A stretch of 11,210 nt of DNA, taken from positions 1-11,210 of the forward strand of contig JAGOGF010000084.1 in NCBI GenBank assembly GCA_017996845.1. The letters are read 5' to 3'. Each line of letters opens with the position of its first letter. The stretch's first letter is position 1. A model generated the notes under the pieces. The model made no database searches. It saw only the letters and a program-made list of their open reading frames with translations, and was not told the DNA's origin. Made by a program: the position numbers and the translations under genes. The stretch is from Butyrivibrio sp. (GTDB lineage Bacteria > Bacillota_A > Clostridia > Lachnospirales > Lachnospiraceae). This document shows positions 1 to 5,893 of the stretch, one piece after another.

Positions 1-128
1 TGCTGCTGCATCTGCTGTTTCTGCTTCTCTAAATCAGAACTAGTGGCAGCCCATACCGGGTCTGCCACTAGCATTGTCATTGTCATCGCTATGAAGATGC
101 ATAATACTGCTGTAAATCTTTTCTTCAT
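1..128 (-). CDS. Secreted coiled-coil protein, N-terminal fragment (possible cell-wall hydrolase)
   Basis: The gene starts at an ATG at 126-128 and runs off the left edge, so only 42 codons are visible. They encode a typical signal peptide: a basic start (MKKR), a hydrophobic core rich in Ile, Met and Leu, and a likely signal peptidase I site after PVWA (about residue 27). The mature part begins with TSSDLEKQKQQMQQ, a polar Gln/Lys-rich stretch that looks like the start of a coiled coil. In Clostridia this pattern is common in PcsB-like or M23/NlpC-P60 peptidoglycan hydrolases, but no catalytic domain lies inside the window, so that is only a guess. A GGGGCGAGG stretch just ahead of the ATG may serve as ribosome binding site, though it is very close. 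It lies 25 bp downstream of asnS on the same strand with no terminator between, so co-transcription is likely. Confidence 0.75.
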   Translation of the reverse strand, partial: MKKRFTAVLCIFIAMTMTMLVADPVWAATSSDLEKQKQQMQQ

Positions 129-153
129 CCTCGCCCCAACCTGATCATTTTCA

Positions 154-1545
154 TTACAGTTCGCAATTTCCGACCGTTCTCGGGAACGGAACCACATCAC
201 GGATGTTGCCCATACCCGTCAGATACATGACGCAGCGCTCGAATCCGAGGCCGAATCCTGCATGACGGACAGATCCGTAACGACGCAGATCCAGATAGAA
301 CTGATAGGACTCTTTATTCATATTCAGCTCATCCATGCGCTTTTCCAGAAGTTCGAGATTATCCTCTCTCTGGCTGCCGCCGATGATCTCTCCGATACCG
401 GGTACCAGACAATCCGCTGCTGCAACTGTCTTGCCGTCCGGATTGAGCTTCATGTAGAATGCCTTGATTTCCTTTGGATAATCTGTAACGAATACAGGCT
501 TTTTGAAAATCTGTTCTGTCAGATATCTCTCATGCTCAGTCTGCAGATCACATCCCCAGAATACCTTATAATCAAATACATCATTGTGCTCTTCCAGAAG
601 CTTTACTGCATCTGTATAGGTAATACGTCCGAAATCAGAATTTGCAACGTTGTTTAGGCGCTCCAGGAGTCCCTTGTCCACAAATTCGTTGAAGAACTTC
701 ATTTCTTCCGGTGCATTCTCCAGTACATAACGGATCACGAACTTCAGCATAGCTTCTGCCGTATCGCAGTCATCCTTGAGATCTGCAAAGCACAGCTCGG
801 GCTCGATCATCCAGAACTCTGCTGCATGCCTTGTTGTATTGGAATTCTCTGCGCGGAAGGTAGGTCCGAAGGTATATACATTCTTAAATGCAAATGCATA
901 GGTCTCCACGTTCAGCTGTCCGCTTACGGTCAAGAAGGTCTGCTTGCCAAAAAAGTCCTGGCTGTAATCTACACTGCCATCCTCTTTTTGCGGTGCATTG
1001 TTCACATCCAGAGTCGTTACCTGAAACATTTCACCTGCGCCTTCACAGTCACTTGCAGTAACCAGGGGTGTATGTACATATACAAAACCTCTTTCCTGGA
1101 AAAACATATGGATCGCATATGCCGCAAGAGAACGGACACGGAATACTGCCTCAAAGGTATTGGTTCTGGCTCTGAGGTGCGGAATGGTTCTGAGAAATTC
1201 CATGGAATGACGCTTCTTCTGAAGCGGAAAATCTGCTGTGGAAGTACCCTCAACCGCAATTTCATCTGCCTGCATCTCAAATTCCTGTTTGGCATCCGGT
1301 GTCGCAACAATCGTACCGGTTGCAACAATAGCGGAACCGACATTCAGTTTGCTGATTTCGGCAAAATTATTCAGCTGATCGGTATATACGATCTGCAGCG
1401 GATTAAAGCAGGTACCGTCATTTAATACGATAAACCCGATCGCCTTGGAATCGCGGATACTTCTGATCCAGCCTCCTACTGTTACCTTTTTGCCTTCATA
1501 CTTACTCAGATCCTGAAATATTAATTTGATATCTGTCAGTTCCAT
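154..1545 (-). CDS. asnS: Asparaginyl-tRNA synthetase
   Basis: AsnS (463 aa, usual family length) charges tRNA-Asn with asparagine using ATP in the cytoplasm. The N-terminal OB-fold anticodon-binding domain covers about residues 18-100 ([18 protein letters not shown]). The class II catalytic core follows. Motif 2 is at 230-250 ([20 protein letters not shown]). The motif 3 region is at 431-456 ([12 protein letters not shown], then RDVVPFPR). The SGQLNVE stretch at 208-214 and [10 protein letters not shown] at 385-394 are typical of AsnS/AspS enzymes. The NTTRH element in motif 2 and the PFPR ending fit AsnS rather than AspS. The ATG at 1543-1545 has a GAGAGGA ribosome binding site about 8 bases upstream. 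The gene sits 35 bp behind the lipoprotein gene, too close for a T-box leader, so it probably reads from the upstream promoter. All expected motifs are intact. Confidence 0.97.
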   Translation of the reverse strand: MELTDIKLIFQDLSKYEGKKVTVGGWIRSIRDSKAIGFIVLNDGTCFNPLQIVYTDQLNNFAEISKLNVGSAIVATGTIVATPDAKQEFEMQADEIAVEGTSTADFPLQKKRHSMEFLRTIPHLRARTNTFEAVFRVRSLAAYAIHMFFQERGFVYVHTPLVTASDCEGAGEMFQVTTLDVNNAPQKEDGSVDYSQDFFGKQTFLTVSGQLNVETYAFAFKNVYTFGPTFRAENSNTTRHAAEFWMIEPELCFADLKDDCDTAEAMLKFVIRYVLENAPEEMKFFNEFVDKGLLERLNNVANSDFGRITYTDAVKLLEEHNDVFDYKVFWGCDLQTEHERYLTEQIFKKPVFVTDYPKEIKAFYMKLNPDGKTVAAADCLVPGIGEIIGGSQREDNLELLEKRMDELNMNKESYQFYLDLRRYGSVRHAGFGLGFERCVMYLTGMGNIRDVVPFPRTVGNCEL

Positions 1546-1580
1546 CTCGTCTGTCCTCTCTATTTAGACATTTTTCTTTT

Positions 1581-2909
1581 TCAGTCTTTCGCTGTTGATG
1601 CAGCATCGCTCTGTGCAGAACTTTCTGAAGCTGTGCTGCCGGATGCTGTCGTCTTACTGTCAGCAGTGCTTGCGGAAGATGCCGTGCTTGCAGGTTCAGA
1701 AATATTTGCTTTTTCTGTCAGGAAATCGAGCACCTTTGTAGCAAGTGCTTCTTCTTTGATAACCTGGTTCATATCGATTCCCACACTCTTGGAATAAGCA
1801 TCCATGGAGGAATAACCGTTATTGGACATTGCAGAAGATGCTTCAGAACTTACTTCCGCGTCATCTACCTTAATGCCTTCTTTTGCTGCAATTGCGCTCA
1901 GCATAATGATTGCCTTGCACTGTCTTGTCGCTGCCTCCTGGAGATATCCGTTCATATCACCCGAATAGCTGGCATTGGACATGGACTGCTGTAAGATCAT
2001 CTCCGGTGTTACAGATGAACCCTGCGCAGTATAATATGCTGCCTGATTCTCCAGTGAATTATTCAGCTCGATCATATAACGATTGATCATGCCCTGCGGC
2101 GGTGCCTGAAATACACAGTTTGCTTCTGCTGCATTCAGAATTTGATTCTGAACATCGCTGTTATAGGTAGACTGCTGCTGCTTTAAAAGTGAATCATGCA
2201 TATAGGATTTCAGCTGATCTACTGTTGATACGCCGCTGATACCAAAACTCGGAACCAGATCATCCGTCAGCTCAGGTGTTACGGAAATGCTGTTGATCTT
2301 AACGGTAAAGATAACTTCCTTGCCTGCAAGGTCAGCAGAAGAATAGCTTGTCGGGAAAGTCAGATCAAGGTCTACGGAATCTCCGATCTTCTTGCCGATC
2401 AGCCCTGTTTCAAATCCATCAATAAAACTCTTGGAACCGATTGTCAGATCATATCCTTTTGCTGATCCGCCATCAAATTCCTTGCCGGTATCCTTCAGTT
2501 TGCCTGTATAATCAATGTTAACGACATCTCCGTCCTTAACAGCTCTGTCGGTTACTTTAGTCTTTGCTGCACCCTGCATGAAATAGTAATTGATATACAT
2601 ATCAACAAGTTCATCAGAAACCTTTGGTGAAGCTTCCGTTACTGCAAGTCCTGTATATTCTCCCAGTTTCACATAATCATCCAGCTTGATTCCGCTGACA
2701 TAGGAAGTGTCATCGAGCTTCAAAGTGGAGGTATCAATCAGTGACGTACCGGATGATGCATTTGCTGCATCTGCTCCTGCAGAAGCGCCCAAAGTTGCTC
2801 CGCTGGATGCGTTTGATGCGGAATTATCTGCGTTCTTAGCGGCTCCGCAACCTGCCAGACTGGATCCGGCCATAGCCAGTACCAGCAAAAGTGCCAATTT
2901 CTTTTTCAT
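1581..2909 (-). CDS. Trigger-factor-like FKBP-type peptidyl-prolyl isomerase lipoprotein
   Basis: This is a predicted surface-anchored folding factor of 442 aa. The signal peptide (MKKKLALLLVLAMAGSS) ends in a lipobox LAGC with the lipidated Cys at 21. A Ser/Ala/Gly linker runs to about 58. Residues 78-120 (KLGEYTGLAV...) match the trigger-factor segment just before the PPIase domain. The FKBP domain lies at about 121-208 (DGDVVNIDYTGKL, GFETGLIGKKIGD, FPTSY, LAGKEVIFTVKI). A helical region at 228-400 resembles the trigger-factor C-terminal chaperone domain, and 403-440 is a Ser/Ala/Thr-rich tail. The N-terminal ribosome-binding domain of trigger factor is absent and is replaced by the lipoprotein leader. 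I chose the ATG at 2907-2909, not the in-frame start 39 bases upstream, because AGAGGG lies 5 bases ahead and the signal peptide starts there. The role in folding secreted proteins is inferred. asnS follows after 35 bp. Confidence 0.88.
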   Translation of the reverse strand: MKKKLALLLVLAMAGSSLAGCGAAKNADNSASNASSGATLGASAGADAANASSGTSLIDTSTLKLDDTSYVSGIKLDDYVKLGEYTGLAVTEASPKVSDELVDMYINYYFMQGAAKTKVTDRAVKDGDVVNIDYTGKLKDTGKEFDGGSAKGYDLTIGSKSFIDGFETGLIGKKIGDSVDLDLTFPTSYSSADLAGKEVIFTVKINSISVTPELTDDLVPSFGISGVSTVDQLKSYMHDSLLKQQQSTYNSDVQNQILNAAEANCVFQAPPQGMINRYMIELNNSLENQAAYYTAQGSSVTPEMILQQSMSNASYSGDMNGYLQEAATRQCKAIIMLSAIAAKEGIKVDDAEVSSEASSAMSNNGYSSMDAYSKSVGIDMNQVIKEEALATKVLDFLTEKANISEPASTASSASTADSKTTASGSTASESSAQSDAASTAKD

Positions 2910-2961
2910 ATAACCCTCTTTTCCATGATCCTGCGATCTTTTCTGCAAAAATAACAGTTAA

Positions 2962-2990
2962 ATACTACCATACCTTTGTCCTTCTTTAAA
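2962..2990 (-). promoter_or_regulatory. Putative sigma-A promoter for the lipoprotein gene
   Basis: Read on the minus strand, a TTTAAA -35 (2985-2990) is separated by 17 bases from a TAGTAT -10 (2962-2967). It lies about 50 bases upstream of the lipoprotein start. Both hexamers are imperfect, so this rests mainly on the spacing and position. Confidence 0.35.
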
Positions 2991-3021
2991 GTCTTTTATT
3001 TGTTTAATGCAGTAAAATCAG

Positions 3022-3050
3022 TTGCCTAAGAATACAAAGGATGTTAAAAT
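3022..3050 (+). promoter_or_regulatory. Putative sigma-A promoter for the small membrane protein gene
   Basis: TTGCCT (3022-3027) and TAAAAT (3045-3050) are separated by exactly 17 bases and lie about 45 bases upstream of the TTG start at 3096. The match to TTGACA/TATAAT is fair and the position suits a short leader. Confidence 0.5.
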
Positions 3051-3095
3051 GTTCTTTGCATCATAATCTATGATTTGCGAACGGAGGTTGCCATT

Positions 3096-3578
3096 TTGAG
3101 TATAAGTACAGGATGGATTGTTTTTATTGTAGTTACCGTTATTGTCGTAGCAGTGATCGTCGTGCTGACAATCCTCGGTAAGAGATATCAGAAAAAGAAC
3201 GCAGAGCAGCAGGAACAGATGGACGCTGCCAAACAGCAGGTCACCATGTTCATTATCAGTAAGAAACGTATGAAACTGAACGAGGCAGGTCTTCCGCCGC
3301 AGGTTATGGCTTCCACGCCAAAACTCATGCGCCGCTCGAAGCTTCCGATTATCAAGGTCAAGATCGGCTCCCAGGTTATGAATCTGGTATGCGATGCCAA
3401 AATCTTTGATTCTGTTCCGGAAAAGAAAGAAGTAAAGGCCACAGTCAGTGGAATCTACGTAACAGAAGTGAAAGGTCTTCGCGGAAAACCGCTTGTTAAA
3501 CAGGAAAAGAAAAAAGGCTTCTTTGCACGTGCAATTGCTGCTGTGCAGGAAAAAGCAGGCGCAAAACCGATCAAATAA
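3096..3578 (+). CDS. Small single-span membrane protein of unknown function
   Basis: I do not recognise a named family. The 160-aa product has one strongly hydrophobic N-terminal helix (about residues 6-28, almost all Val/Ile/Leu). A basic stretch (GKRYQKK) follows, so by the positive-inside rule the rest faces the cytoplasm. A short Gln/Glu/Lys-rich, possibly coiled-coil stretch (34-48) leads into a compact basic domain. This includes SKLPIIKVKIGSQVMNLVCD (81-100) and a predicted beta-rich part (KATVSGIYVTEVKG, 113-126), and the protein ends with a Lys/Ala-rich tail. The start is a TTG at 3096-3098: GGAGG (3083-3087) lies 8 bases ahead of it, whereas the earlier in-frame TTG at 3075 lies upstream of that ribosome binding site. 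The gene has its own promoter and terminator, so it appears to be a single-gene unit. Confidence 0.85.
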   Translation: MSISTGWIVFIVVTVIVVAVIVVLTILGKRYQKKNAEQQEQMDAAKQQVTMFIISKKRMKLNEAGLPPQVMASTPKLMRRSKLPIIKVKIGSQVMNLVCDAKIFDSVPEKKEVKATVSGIYVTEVKGLRGKPLVKQEKKKGFFARAIAAVQEKAGAKPIK

Positions 3579-3594
3579 TAATAATTGCTATTTT

Positions 3595-3634
3595 AAAGGA
3601 CTGTTGCAGAATCTATCCGCAACAGTCCTTTTTT
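3595..3634 (+). terminator. Rho-independent terminator of the membrane protein gene
   Basis: A perfect 13-bp inverted repeat (3595-3607 with 3619-3631, arm AAAGGACTGTTGC) encloses an 11-base loop and runs into a T-run at 3629-3634. It starts 16 bases after the stop at 3578. On the minus strand the hairpin has no T-run after it, so it is a poor terminator for the converging DUF1934 gene, whose stop codon touches the T-run. Confidence 0.92.
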
Positions 3635-4056
3635 CACTGTTCTGTAACTTCCATCGAAATAATCGCCTGCGATATTTCCTGTCCGTTCAGTTCCAGCACA
3701 TATTCTGCATTAATACGTATTTCGCTCTCCTGCTGCAGAATCATCAGCCCGCAGGTTCGGATGACCATATCCATCGTCCCATATGGCGTTGTGTAATCTG
3801 TATGATGTATCACATTTTCTTCGAAGATCATATCCGATCCATATGCACCGCTTCGCATAATCTCCAGCCGATTTGCATAGATTCTGACCGTACTGCTTAA
3901 CTGTTCCTTCTCTTTTCCTGCCTGTTCCGTATAGCAGATCTCACAGCCATCTGGAATTGCTTTATATCTGCCTGTTGCCTGCGTTACAATTTTTTCTGAC
4001 CGTTCTCCTTCCCTTGCATGAATTCCGATCAGATGCACGTTCACAGTTTCTTTCAA
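3634..4056 (-). CDS. DUF1934 family protein (YwiB-like beta-barrel)
   Basis: The 140-aa product matches my memory of the DUF1934 family (B. subtilis YwiB type), small calycin-like beta-barrel proteins of unknown function found across Bacillota. Alternating beta-strand sequence runs through the protein, with the family-like stretch DYTTPYGTMDMVIRT at 87-101 and the ending INAEYVLELNGQEISQ, which resembles the closing strands. There is no signal peptide or membrane segment, so it should be cytoplasmic. The start is a TTG at 4054-4056, supported by GGGAGG about 5 bases upstream; no ATG lies nearby in frame. It begins 16 bp after ispE and probably shares the ispE transcript. The family assignment is from pattern memory, and no ligand or reaction can be assigned. 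Confidence 0.85.
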   Translation of the reverse strand: MKETVNVHLIGIHAREGERSEKIVTQATGRYKAIPDGCEICYTEQAGKEKEQLSSTVRIYANRLEIMRSGAYGSDMIFEENVIHHTDYTTPYGTMDMVIRTCGLMILQQESEIRINAEYVLELNGQEISQAIISMEVTEQ

Positions 4057-4072
4057 GTTATCCTCCCAACAT

Positions 4073-4942
4073 TTACTGCCCGGGATTGATTGGTGCAGAC
4101 AAATACAGCTCCGGGCAAAGTCCGCTCTTTTTCAGTACAGCATAACTCTTTTGCGCTGCTGCACTGTCATCATATATTCCAAAAACAGTAGGGCCGCTCC
4201 CGCTCATCATTGCACCACCGGCGCCGTTCTCTTTCATCAGTTTCTCAATCTGCCTGATAATCGTATACTTGGCTGTTGTAACAGGTTCCAGTACATTGCC
4301 AAGACGCATCTGTATTCCCTGCAGGTCCTGCCGCTCAATTGCCTGCCGGATGCCGTCTATATCCGGATGCACACTGATCTCACTGTTATCCAGTTCCGTG
4401 TAGACCCACCTGGTAGATACGCCGATCGCAGGCTTTGCAATCAGAATCTGACAATCCGGCATATCCGGAAGCGATGTCAGAATCTCTCCGATTCCTTCTG
4501 AAAGCGCTGTTCCTCCCATAATACAATAGGGAATATCAGCCCCCAGCCTTACTGCCAGTTCACACATCTGCTGCCTGGTAAGTTCCAGATGAAACAGTTC
4601 ATTCATTCCCAGAAAAGCCGCTGCTGCGTCCGTGCTTCCGCCTGCCATCCCGGCAGCAACCGGAATATTTTTCTCCAGTGTGATGTCAACACCGTCTGTT
4701 ATTTTATATTGTTCCATCAGAAGCGCACATACCTTCCAGATCAGGTTATGCTGATCGGTAGGAATTCCCTGCGACTGTGTCGTAATCCGGATCTGTCCAT
4801 CCTCTCTTTTGCAAAAAGACAGCACATCATGCAAATCGACGGTCTGCATGATCATACGTACCATATGGTACCCGTCTGCACGTTTTCCTGTCACGTCCAG
4901 ACCCAGGTTGATTTTGGCATATGCCTTTCGGGTAACTTTCAT
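4073..4942 (-). CDS. ispE: 4-diphosphocytidyl-2-C-methyl-D-erythritol kinase
   Basis: IspE phosphorylates the 2-hydroxyl of CDP-methylerythritol with ATP, a step of the MEP route to isoprenoid precursors, in the cytoplasm. The 289-aa length is usual. The three GHMP-kinase motifs are present: AYAKINLGLDVTGKRADGYH at 7-26, the glycine-rich ATP loop PVAAGMAGGSTDAAAAF at 94-110, and GGAMMSGSGPTVFGIY at 242-257. Lys10 and Asp136 (GADIPYC) correspond to the catalytic Lys/Asp pair of E. coli IspE. The ATG at 4940-4942 has AAGGGA about 10 bases upstream and is followed by the typical short lead-in to motif 1. A good sigma-A promoter precedes it and a DUF1934 gene follows 16 bp behind. No other MEP-pathway gene lies in the window. 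Confidence 0.97.
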   Translation of the reverse strand: MKVTRKAYAKINLGLDVTGKRADGYHMVRMIMQTVDLHDVLSFCKREDGQIRITTQSQGIPTDQHNLIWKVCALLMEQYKITDGVDITLEKNIPVAAGMAGGSTDAAAAFLGMNELFHLELTRQQMCELAVRLGADIPYCIMGGTALSEGIGEILTSLPDMPDCQILIAKPAIGVSTRWVYTELDNSEISVHPDIDGIRQAIERQDLQGIQMRLGNVLEPVTTAKYTIIRQIEKLMKENGAGGAMMSGSGPTVFGIYDDSAAAQKSYAVLKKSGLCPELYLSAPINPGQ

Positions 4943-4991
4943 TCTATTCTGATCCCTTCATTTATCTTATATTCCTAATATTGTATTCAAT

Positions 4992-5020
4992 AGTATAAAC
5001 ATTTCTACACGGAAATACAA
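4992..5020 (-). promoter_or_regulatory. Sigma-A promoter for ispE and the DUF1934 gene
   Basis: Read on the minus strand, TTGTAT (5015-5020) and TATACT (4992-4997) are separated by exactly 17 bases, 49 bases upstream of the ispE start. Both hexamers match the consensus at 4-5 of 6 positions. It faces away from the sigma-28-like promoter at 5030-5057. Confidence 0.65.
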
Positions 5021-5029
5021 ACTTTACTA

Positions 5030-5057
5030 TAAACTTTTTTGCAGAATTATCCGATAT
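5030..5057 (+). promoter_or_regulatory. Putative sigma-28 (SigD/FliA) promoter
   Basis: TAAACTTT (5030-5037) matches 7 of 8 bases of the sigma-28 -35 consensus TAAAGTTT. CCGATAT (5051-5057) matches the Bacillus SigD -10 exactly. The gap from TAAA to CCGATAT is 17 bases, about one more than the usual spacing as I recall it. A start near 5064 would give a leader of about 60 bases before the gene at 5125, with AAGGAG properly placed. The near-exact -10 and the orientation are the main support; the long spacer is the main weakness. Confidence 0.65.
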
Positions 5058-5124
5058 CTGTATAGAGGAAATGGTGATTATTCATGCCAGGTGCCGGAGT
5101 TAAGTGCACGGAAAAGGAGTTCCC

Positions 5125-5760
5125 ATGAGCGTAAACGGAATTACAGCTGCGAATAACATTGCGACTGCATATACGTCCTATGAAAACACAGCAAAAAACA
5201 AAACAACTGAAAATGCAGCAACGACCACGCAGGAAAGCGGTGCCGTATATGAAAAATCTGATACTGCAGCTGCCGCTTCCACACAAAAGAAAACGTACAC
5301 TTCTAACACAGATGTTGTTTCCAAAATGAAAGCTGATCTCGAGCAGCGTCAGCAGCAGCTCACAGATCTCGTGCAGCAGATGCTTGGCAAGCAGTCCAAA
5401 ACCTACGGAGATGCCAATAATATCTGGCAGTTTCTTGCAAAAGGAAGCTATACCGTTGATCCACAGACGCAGGCACAGGCACAGGCCGATATCTCAGAAG
5501 ACGGATACTGGGGCGTCAGCCAGACATCCTCCCGTATTCTGGATTTTGCATCCGCACTGACCGGTGGCGATCCGAGCAAAATTGAAAAAATGCGCGATGC
5601 CTTTAAAAAAGGTTATGCGCAGGCAGAAGACACCTGGGGCGATAAGCTTCCGGATATTTCCCAGAAAACTTATCAGGCAGTGATGGATGGTTTTGACAAG
5701 CTGGCAAAGGATGCAGGTCTACCCGTTCAGTCTTCCAATTCAGAAAGTGTTTCAACCTGA
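5125..5760 (+). CDS. Uncharacterised soluble protein, likely in the motility (sigma-28) regulon
   Basis: I cannot name this 211-aa product with confidence. It has no signal peptide, membrane helix or cysteine. Residues 1-60 are Thr/Ala/Asn/Ser-rich and probably disordered (MSVNGITAANNIATAYTSYE onward). Residues 62-90 form a Gln-rich amphipathic helix (KADLEQRQQQLTDLVQQML). Residues 123-195 look like a compact helical module with EDGYWGVSQTSSRILDFA (125-142), ALTGGDP, FKKGYAQAEDTWGDKLPDIS and a final helix. From memory, similar GYWGV...TS.RI..FA modules occur in hypothetical proteins of other bacteria, some flagellated, but this needs a search. The ATG at 5125 has AAGGAG 5 bases upstream; the earlier in-frame GTG at 5104 lies before that site. 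The sigma-28-like promoter and the structured terminator make it a single-gene unit. Export through the flagellar system or a motility role is only inference. Confidence 0.85.
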   Translation: MSVNGITAANNIATAYTSYENTAKNKTTENAATTTQESGAVYEKSDTAAAASTQKKTYTSNTDVVSKMKADLEQRQQQLTDLVQQMLGKQSKTYGDANNIWQFLAKGSYTVDPQTQAQAQADISEDGYWGVSQTSSRILDFASALTGGDPSKIEKMRDAFKKGYAQAEDTWGDKLPDISQKTYQAVMDGFDKLAKDAGLPVQSSNSESVST

Positions 5761-5791
5761 CTCTGCTAATTACGGTCCAACCTGAATATAC

Positions 5792-5809
5792 CGGGATGCG
5801 TAAATCCCG
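5792..5809 (+). other. Small hairpin in the 3' region of the 5125-5760 gene
   Basis: CGGGAT (5792-5797) pairs perfectly with ATCCCG (5804-5809) around a six-base loop GCGTAA. No T-run follows on either strand, so it is not itself an intrinsic terminator. It sits 8 bases before the larger terminator stem and may be part of one folded 3' RNA. Confidence 0.6.
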
Positions 5810-5817
5810 AAGAACCA

Positions 5818-5877
5818 CGGCCCCGAAGGCAGTCACCGGATTACTTCCGCTGATCAAAGCCCCGGGGCTGCTTTTTT
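5818..5877 (+). terminator. Elaborate GC-rich intrinsic terminator
   Basis: CGGCCCCG (5818-5825) pairs with CGGGGCTG (5863-5870) over 8 bp with one G-U pair, and TTTTTT follows at 5872-5877. Inside, GGC (5828-5830) can pair with GCC (5859-5861), and CGGA (5837-5840) pairs with TCCG (5846-5849) around TTACT. The result is a long interrupted stem with asymmetric internal loops, more complex than a plain terminator. The 3' arm is also part of a perfect 12-base palindrome AGCCCCGGGGCT. The direction is rightward only; the opposite strand lacks a T-run beyond it. Confidence 0.75.
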
Positions 5878-5893
5878 GTTTAATCTTTATTTC

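Noticed and set aside
826..1425. Plus-strand open frame of 199 codons
   Set aside because: It lies wholly inside asnS on the opposite strand, has Cys/Arg-rich composition without any family motif and no ribosome binding site of note. asnS is unmistakable.
1546..1580. T-box leader for asnS
   Set aside because: Only 35 bp separate asnS from the lipoprotein gene, and no T-box consensus is visible there or in front of the lipoprotein gene.
1600..1710. Repeat-like Ser/Ala/Thr coding stretch near the end of the lipoprotein gene
   Set aside because: It is low-complexity protein sequence, not a regular DNA repeat; no constant unit length is visible.
5859..5870. 12-base palindrome AGCCCCGGGGCT as a protein-binding operator
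   Set aside because: It is fully explained by use of its right half as the 3' arm of the terminator stem, and it sits downstream of the gene.
5816..5871. c-di-GMP-I (GEMM) riboswitch
   Set aside because: Some short blocks resemble the core, but the second helix with its conserved bases is missing, the inner loop is not a GNRA tetraloop, and the element lies after a gene rather than before one. I kept it only as a structured terminator.
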